A stretch of DNA of 8,817 bases from Chlorobiota bacterium. GTDB taxonomy: Bacteria; Bacteroidota; Ignavibacteria; Ignavibacteriales; Ignavibacteriaceae. The notes beneath the pieces were generated by a model, which had not been told where the DNA came from, made no database searches, and saw only the letters and a list, made by a program, of their open reading frames with translations. Of this stretch, positions 6,338 through 8,817 are shown in pieces; the first letter of the stretch is position 1; every line of letters starts with the position of its first letter. The position numbers and the translations under genes were made by a program. Where the stretch lies: positions 1-8,817 of the forward strand of contig RHKR01000067.1 in the NCBI GenBank assembly GCA_008363265.1, in the 5' to 3' direction.

Positions 6338-6552
6338 AAATAACTACCTGTTTGATTAATTGATCGGTGACTCCCCTCTCCGGCGACATTGATCTCCGCG
6401 GATGTCCGATACTTTTGTAAAAATATCTGACAAATTTAACTAAAATCAACAGATCAATTTGTGACGAAAAAAATTTATGACTAATTTGGAAAAAATGGAT
6501 TTCATCCACTCTATAAGAGTATACGAAACGAAACCTGAAAGGAAATTAAACC
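6338..6552. promoter_or_regulatory. Divergent intergenic region between the GH57-like gene and sbcD
   Basis: These 215 bp must hold promoters for both divergent genes. On the sbcD side a TATAAG at 6512-6517 resembles a -10 box about 35 bp before the ATG, but the nearest -35-like TTGGAA (6486-6491) is 20 bp away, which is long. A TGGAT-TTC-ATCCA inverted repeat (6496-6508) sits in that spacer and could be an operator. AAAGGAAA at 6538-6545 is the sbcD ribosome-binding site. On the glycosidase side, minus-strand TTGTCA lies upstream of a weak TATCGG with a 16-bp spacer. The glycosidase leader near 6360-6410 is GC-rich and includes the 8-bp palindrome TCCGCGGA (6395-6402). No open frame here looks coding. 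All promoter calls are tentative. Confidence 0.3.
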
Positions 6553-7698
6553 ATGCCGGTAAAATTCATCCATTTTTCCGACTCACATTTGGGGGCATCT
6601 GACTCTTTAACTGATGATTATTCCGTGAAGGAAGAGAGGGAGCAGGATAAGTACAAGGCCCTCACAACTATTGTTGACCATATTCTGGAAGCAAAGCCCG
6701 ATTTCGTAATTCATACGGGTGATTTCTTCCACCGTTCTTCCCCCGGCAACGCCCCACTGGTAAACGCCATCCGGCAGATCGGCCGGCTCAGTGATGCCGG
6801 AATTCCGTTCTATATGATCGCGGGCAACCACGACTACCCTAAAGTGGCCTCAACCGTCCCCATTCACCGGATATTCGAACACCTGGATAATGTGAACATT
6901 TATTTCAACGAAGCTTATAACACGATCGATCTCGACTCCTGCACGCTTCATGTCGTTCCCCACATTAACACGGGAGACAGGCTCAACGAGGAGATCGGGA
7001 AGATCAAGATCACCGACACATCCAAGCCTAATATCCTGATGATGCACCTCTCGATGCCGATCAGGCAAGAGGAGGAAATTGAACTTGGCGGTGGCACTTT
7101 CCCTGCCGACAAACTGGCAATCCTGAAGCAATTCGATTATGTTGCTCTCGGCCACTGGCACAGGTTCAACCACATGAAAGAATACGGTAATGTCTATTAT
7201 TCGGGCTCCCCTGATAAAATGGATCTTGGTGAGATCGACCACGCTAAGGGATATCTCGCAGTCGAGATCAACGGTAAAGGGCTTAATGTTGAATTCAGAG
7301 AACTCCCGACACGGGAGATGATCAAGGTTACCGTCCGTGATTGTGACAAGAAGAATGAAGGAGTTATCCTCAATGAGATAGCCGAAGCATTAAAGAACTT
7401 CAAGGTGAAAGATTCGATAATCTACATCGACCTTTACGATCTTTCGAAGATGAGTTATTACGATACCCGTCGCGACGAGATCGAAAAAATAACCGAAGGA
7501 TGTCTGGACCTCAGGATCACGAAAAAATTACGGGGAGGCGAGGACACCGCTGATAGTCAGGGAACCAGGACGCAGGAGAGCCTGTTCGAGGATCTGCGGA
7601 AGGCTTTCACCGATGATAAGGACTATATCCGCTTTCAGGAACTGACTGAAAAATTACTGGCAGAAATTGAAAATGAAAGGGCACAAAATGTTGATTAA
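6553..7698 (+). CDS. sbcD: SbcD/Mre11-family nuclease subunit of the SbcCD complex
   Basis: The metal-dependent nuclease subunit that, with the SbcC ATPase, trims double-strand DNA ends, opens hairpins and removes protein-blocked ends in the cytoplasm. The 381 residues are close to the usual length (about 380-410). The calcineurin-like phosphoesterase metal-binding motifs appear in order: FSDSHLG with Asp10 and His12, HTGDFFH with Asp57, GNHD at 91-94, MMH with His165 and GHWH at 200-203, so the active site looks complete. Residues about 255-325 fit the capping region. The C-terminal helices (TQESLFEDLRKAF and the last 30 residues) are where Mre11 proteins bind the base of the Rad50 coiled coil. 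The ATG is preceded by AAAGGAAA at 6538-6545, supporting this start. Its end overlaps sbcC by 11 bp, the classic operon arrangement. Nothing looks broken or foreign. Confidence 0.95.
   Translation: MPVKFIHFSDSHLGASDSLTDDYSVKEEREQDKYKALTTIVDHILEAKPDFVIHTGDFFHRSSPGNAPLVNAIRQIGRLSDAGIPFYMIAGNHDYPKVASTVPIHRIFEHLDNVNIYFNEAYNTIDLDSCTLHVVPHINTGDRLNEEIGKIKITDTSKPNILMMHLSMPIRQEEEIELGGGTFPADKLAILKQFDYVALGHWHRFNHMKEYGNVYYSGSPDKMDLGEIDHAKGYLAVEINGKGLNVEFRELPTREMIKVTVRDCDKKNEGVILNEIAEALKNFKVKDSIIYIDLYDLSKMSYYDTRRDEIEKITEGCLDLRITKKLRGGEDTADSQGTRTQESLFEDLRKAFTDDKDYIRFQELTEKLLAEIENERAQNVD
7675..7681 (+). promoter_or_regulatory. Shine-Dalgarno sequence of sbcC inside sbcD
   Basis: GAAAGGG lies within the last codons of sbcD and ends 6 nt before the ATG at 7688. 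It fixes the sbcC start and supports translation coupled to sbcD. Confidence 0.7.
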
Positions 7699-8817
7699 AA
7701 ACCTCTCACTCACCAACTTTAAACAGTATAGGGAAGAAAACATTAAAGACTTTCCCATCGGGTTGACTGGGCTAGTCGGAAAGAACGGTTCCGGTAAATC
7801 AACTCTGTTCGAGGCGATCTACTATGCCCTTTTCGGCAGACCGCTTGAAGGGAAGGTTGCTTCACTCAGGAATGACCACTCTGAAGGAGCACCCCTGTCC
7901 GTGACGCTTGAGTTTGAAGAGAAGGACAAGCATTACCGTATCACCAGGATAGTCAGGGGAAGGAATAACTCTGCCGACGCCAAACTTGAAATCTGGCAGG
8001 ATGAAATCGACCCGCCCCACTACAAAGAGATCGCGGTTGACGCAACCCCCGTTAACAGGGAGATATACAAGATACTGAGAATTGATGCAGACAGCTTCAA
8101 AAACTCTTTCTTCGCCAGACAGAAAGAGACGGCCGGCATCATTAACGGCACTCCGGCAAAAAGACTGGAAGCCTTCAGGAAAATGCTCGGTTTCGACAAA
8201 TACGACGACCTTGTGGACAGGATTACTGCAAGAGTAGAATCCATAAAGATAGCGGCCGAAAACCTCGAGGGTTTTCTGCTCGGCGAAGAGGTTGTAACTC
8301 AGTATACGGCTCAGATCGAAACCCTTTCCGGTGAAATGAGAGCAAAAGAAGCGATATTGGAAACACTCAGGACCGGCCTTACAGATAAGCAGGCAGTAAA
8401 GACTGAGAGAGCAACTGTCGTAAACTCTCTTGATGAAAAAAGGAAACTCCATACCAATCTTGGTACTTCAATCACCGCGACATCCACTTCAATCACAAAT
8501 AATGGATTGAGTCTCGCCAACTGTGAGGCGAAGATAGTCAATCTGGAAGCCCTCTCTGCTGAACTGGAACAAGAGGGTACTGTCATCGGTGAGTATAACA
8601 GGATTAATGAGCAGATCGAGAGCCTGAACACCGCAAAAAATCTTAAGACGCGGCGCGACACAATCGAGCAGAATTGTCAAAAGACGATCGCCACCCGGGA
8701 TGAAGTCTCTTCGAAGATCAGTAATCTTGATCGTGAGTTGCAGGAATTACCCAAATATGAAGAGCAGATATCCACACAAGAAAATCTTCTGAATGAAAAG
8801 AGGCTACACCTCGAGAC
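7688..8817 (+). CDS. sbcC: SbcC/Rad50-family ATPase, N-terminal part (runs off right edge)
   Basis: The SMC-like ATPase partner of SbcD, which clamps DNA and controls the nuclease by ATP binding. The first 376 residues are visible and stay open to the window end; complete proteins usually have about 800-1050. The opening MLIKNLSLTNFKQY matches the family's first strand (LKNFQ.Y type). Walker A is GKNGSGKST at 31-39, and FFARQKE with Gln145 fits the Q-loop region. After about residue 165 the composition becomes rich in E, K, L, Q and R with heptad-like spacing, which is the ascending arm of the coiled coil. The zinc hook, signature motif and Walker B would lie beyond the edge. The ATG is chosen because the family motif begins immediately after it and a GAAAGGG site precedes it. 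It overlaps the end of sbcD by 11 bp in another frame. Confidence 0.93.
   Translation, partial: MLIKNLSLTNFKQYREENIKDFPIGLTGLVGKNGSGKSTLFEAIYYALFGRPLEGKVASLRNDHSEGAPLSVTLEFEEKDKHYRITRIVRGRNNSADAKLEIWQDEIDPPHYKEIAVDATPVNREIYKILRIDADSFKNSFFARQKETAGIINGTPAKRLEAFRKMLGFDKYDDLVDRITARVESIKIAAENLEGFLLGEEVVTQYTAQIETLSGEMRAKEAILETLRTGLTDKQAVKTERATVVNSLDEKRKLHTNLGTSITATSTSITNNGLSLANCEAKIVNLEALSAELEQEGTVIGEYNRINEQIESLNTAKNLKTRRDTIEQNCQKTIATRDEVSSKISNLDRELQELPKYEEQISTQENLLNEKRLHLE

Noticed and set aside
6358..6459. AATTGATC (6358-6365) and GATCAATT (6452-6459) form an inverted repeat.
   Set aside because: Eight AT-rich bases separated by 86 bp are expected by chance in such DNA and line up with no promoter element.
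7862..8452. A 196-codon open minus-strand frame lies opposite sbcC.
   Set aside because: The plus frame carries Walker A, a Q-loop and coiled coil and is plainly coding. The antisense product has no recognisable features.
3260..8817. The GH57-like protein beside an SbcCD-type nuclease and ATPase pair might form a defence or DNA-processing system.
   Set aside because: The genes are divergent with separate promoters, the glycosidase is secreted, and sbcD and sbcC look like ordinary housekeeping repair genes.

Overview
The window most likely comes from a member of the Bacteroidota/Chlorobiota/Ignavibacteriota assemblage, and Ignavibacteria-like is my best guess. The main clue is a type IX secretion (T9SS) type A sorting domain, with a YPNPFNPST core and a basic C-terminal end, on a large secreted enzyme. 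Base composition looks moderate. Several starts have clear Shine-Dalgarno sequences, which fits Ignavibacteria or Chlorobi better than typical Bacteroidales or Flavobacteriia. The taxonomy is inference.

Layout, left to right. (1) Positions 1-42, minus strand: the first 14 codons of a gene that reads as the N-terminus of leucyl-tRNA synthetase and runs off the left edge. Its upstream DNA (43-143) holds two perfect palindromes, followed by a strong intrinsic terminator (144-172, minus) belonging to the next operon. (2) 196-2969, minus: a tight three-gene operon transcribed in the order Gfo/Idh/MocA sugar dehydrogenase, left-handed beta-helix N-acetyltransferase (WbpD/WlbB type), DegT/AHBA-type PLP aminotransferase. 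The genes overlap by 4 bp or abut with no gap. Together they look like a 3-oxidation, 3-transamination, 3-N-acetylation route to a 3-acetamido nucleotide sugar for surface polysaccharide. (3) 2970-3259: an intergenic region with small inverted repeats near the operon start and a large imperfect stem-loop built from CACAGAG heptamers. (4) 3260-6337, minus: a 1025-residue secreted GH57-like glycosidase with a signal peptide, GH57 catalytic motifs, a beta-sandwich region, a probable CBM25/26-like starch-binding module, an unassigned beta-rich module and the T9SS sorting domain. (5) 6338-6552: a divergent intergenic region. (6) 6553-8817, plus: sbcD (Mre11-like nuclease) overlapping by 11 bp with sbcC (Rad50-like ATPase), which is cut by the right edge.

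These are four functionally separate neighbours: protein synthesis, surface sugar synthesis, extracellular alpha-glucan degradation and DNA-end repair. I see no integrase, transposase, tRNA, CRISPR array or defence island. The sequence does not support a wholly new multi-gene system. The most rewarding points for a second look are the CACAGAG stem-loop element, the multi-domain T9SS-exported GH57 protein with an unassigned module, the cysteine-rich tail of the aminotransferase, and the dehydrogenase subtype that does not match classical WbpB.
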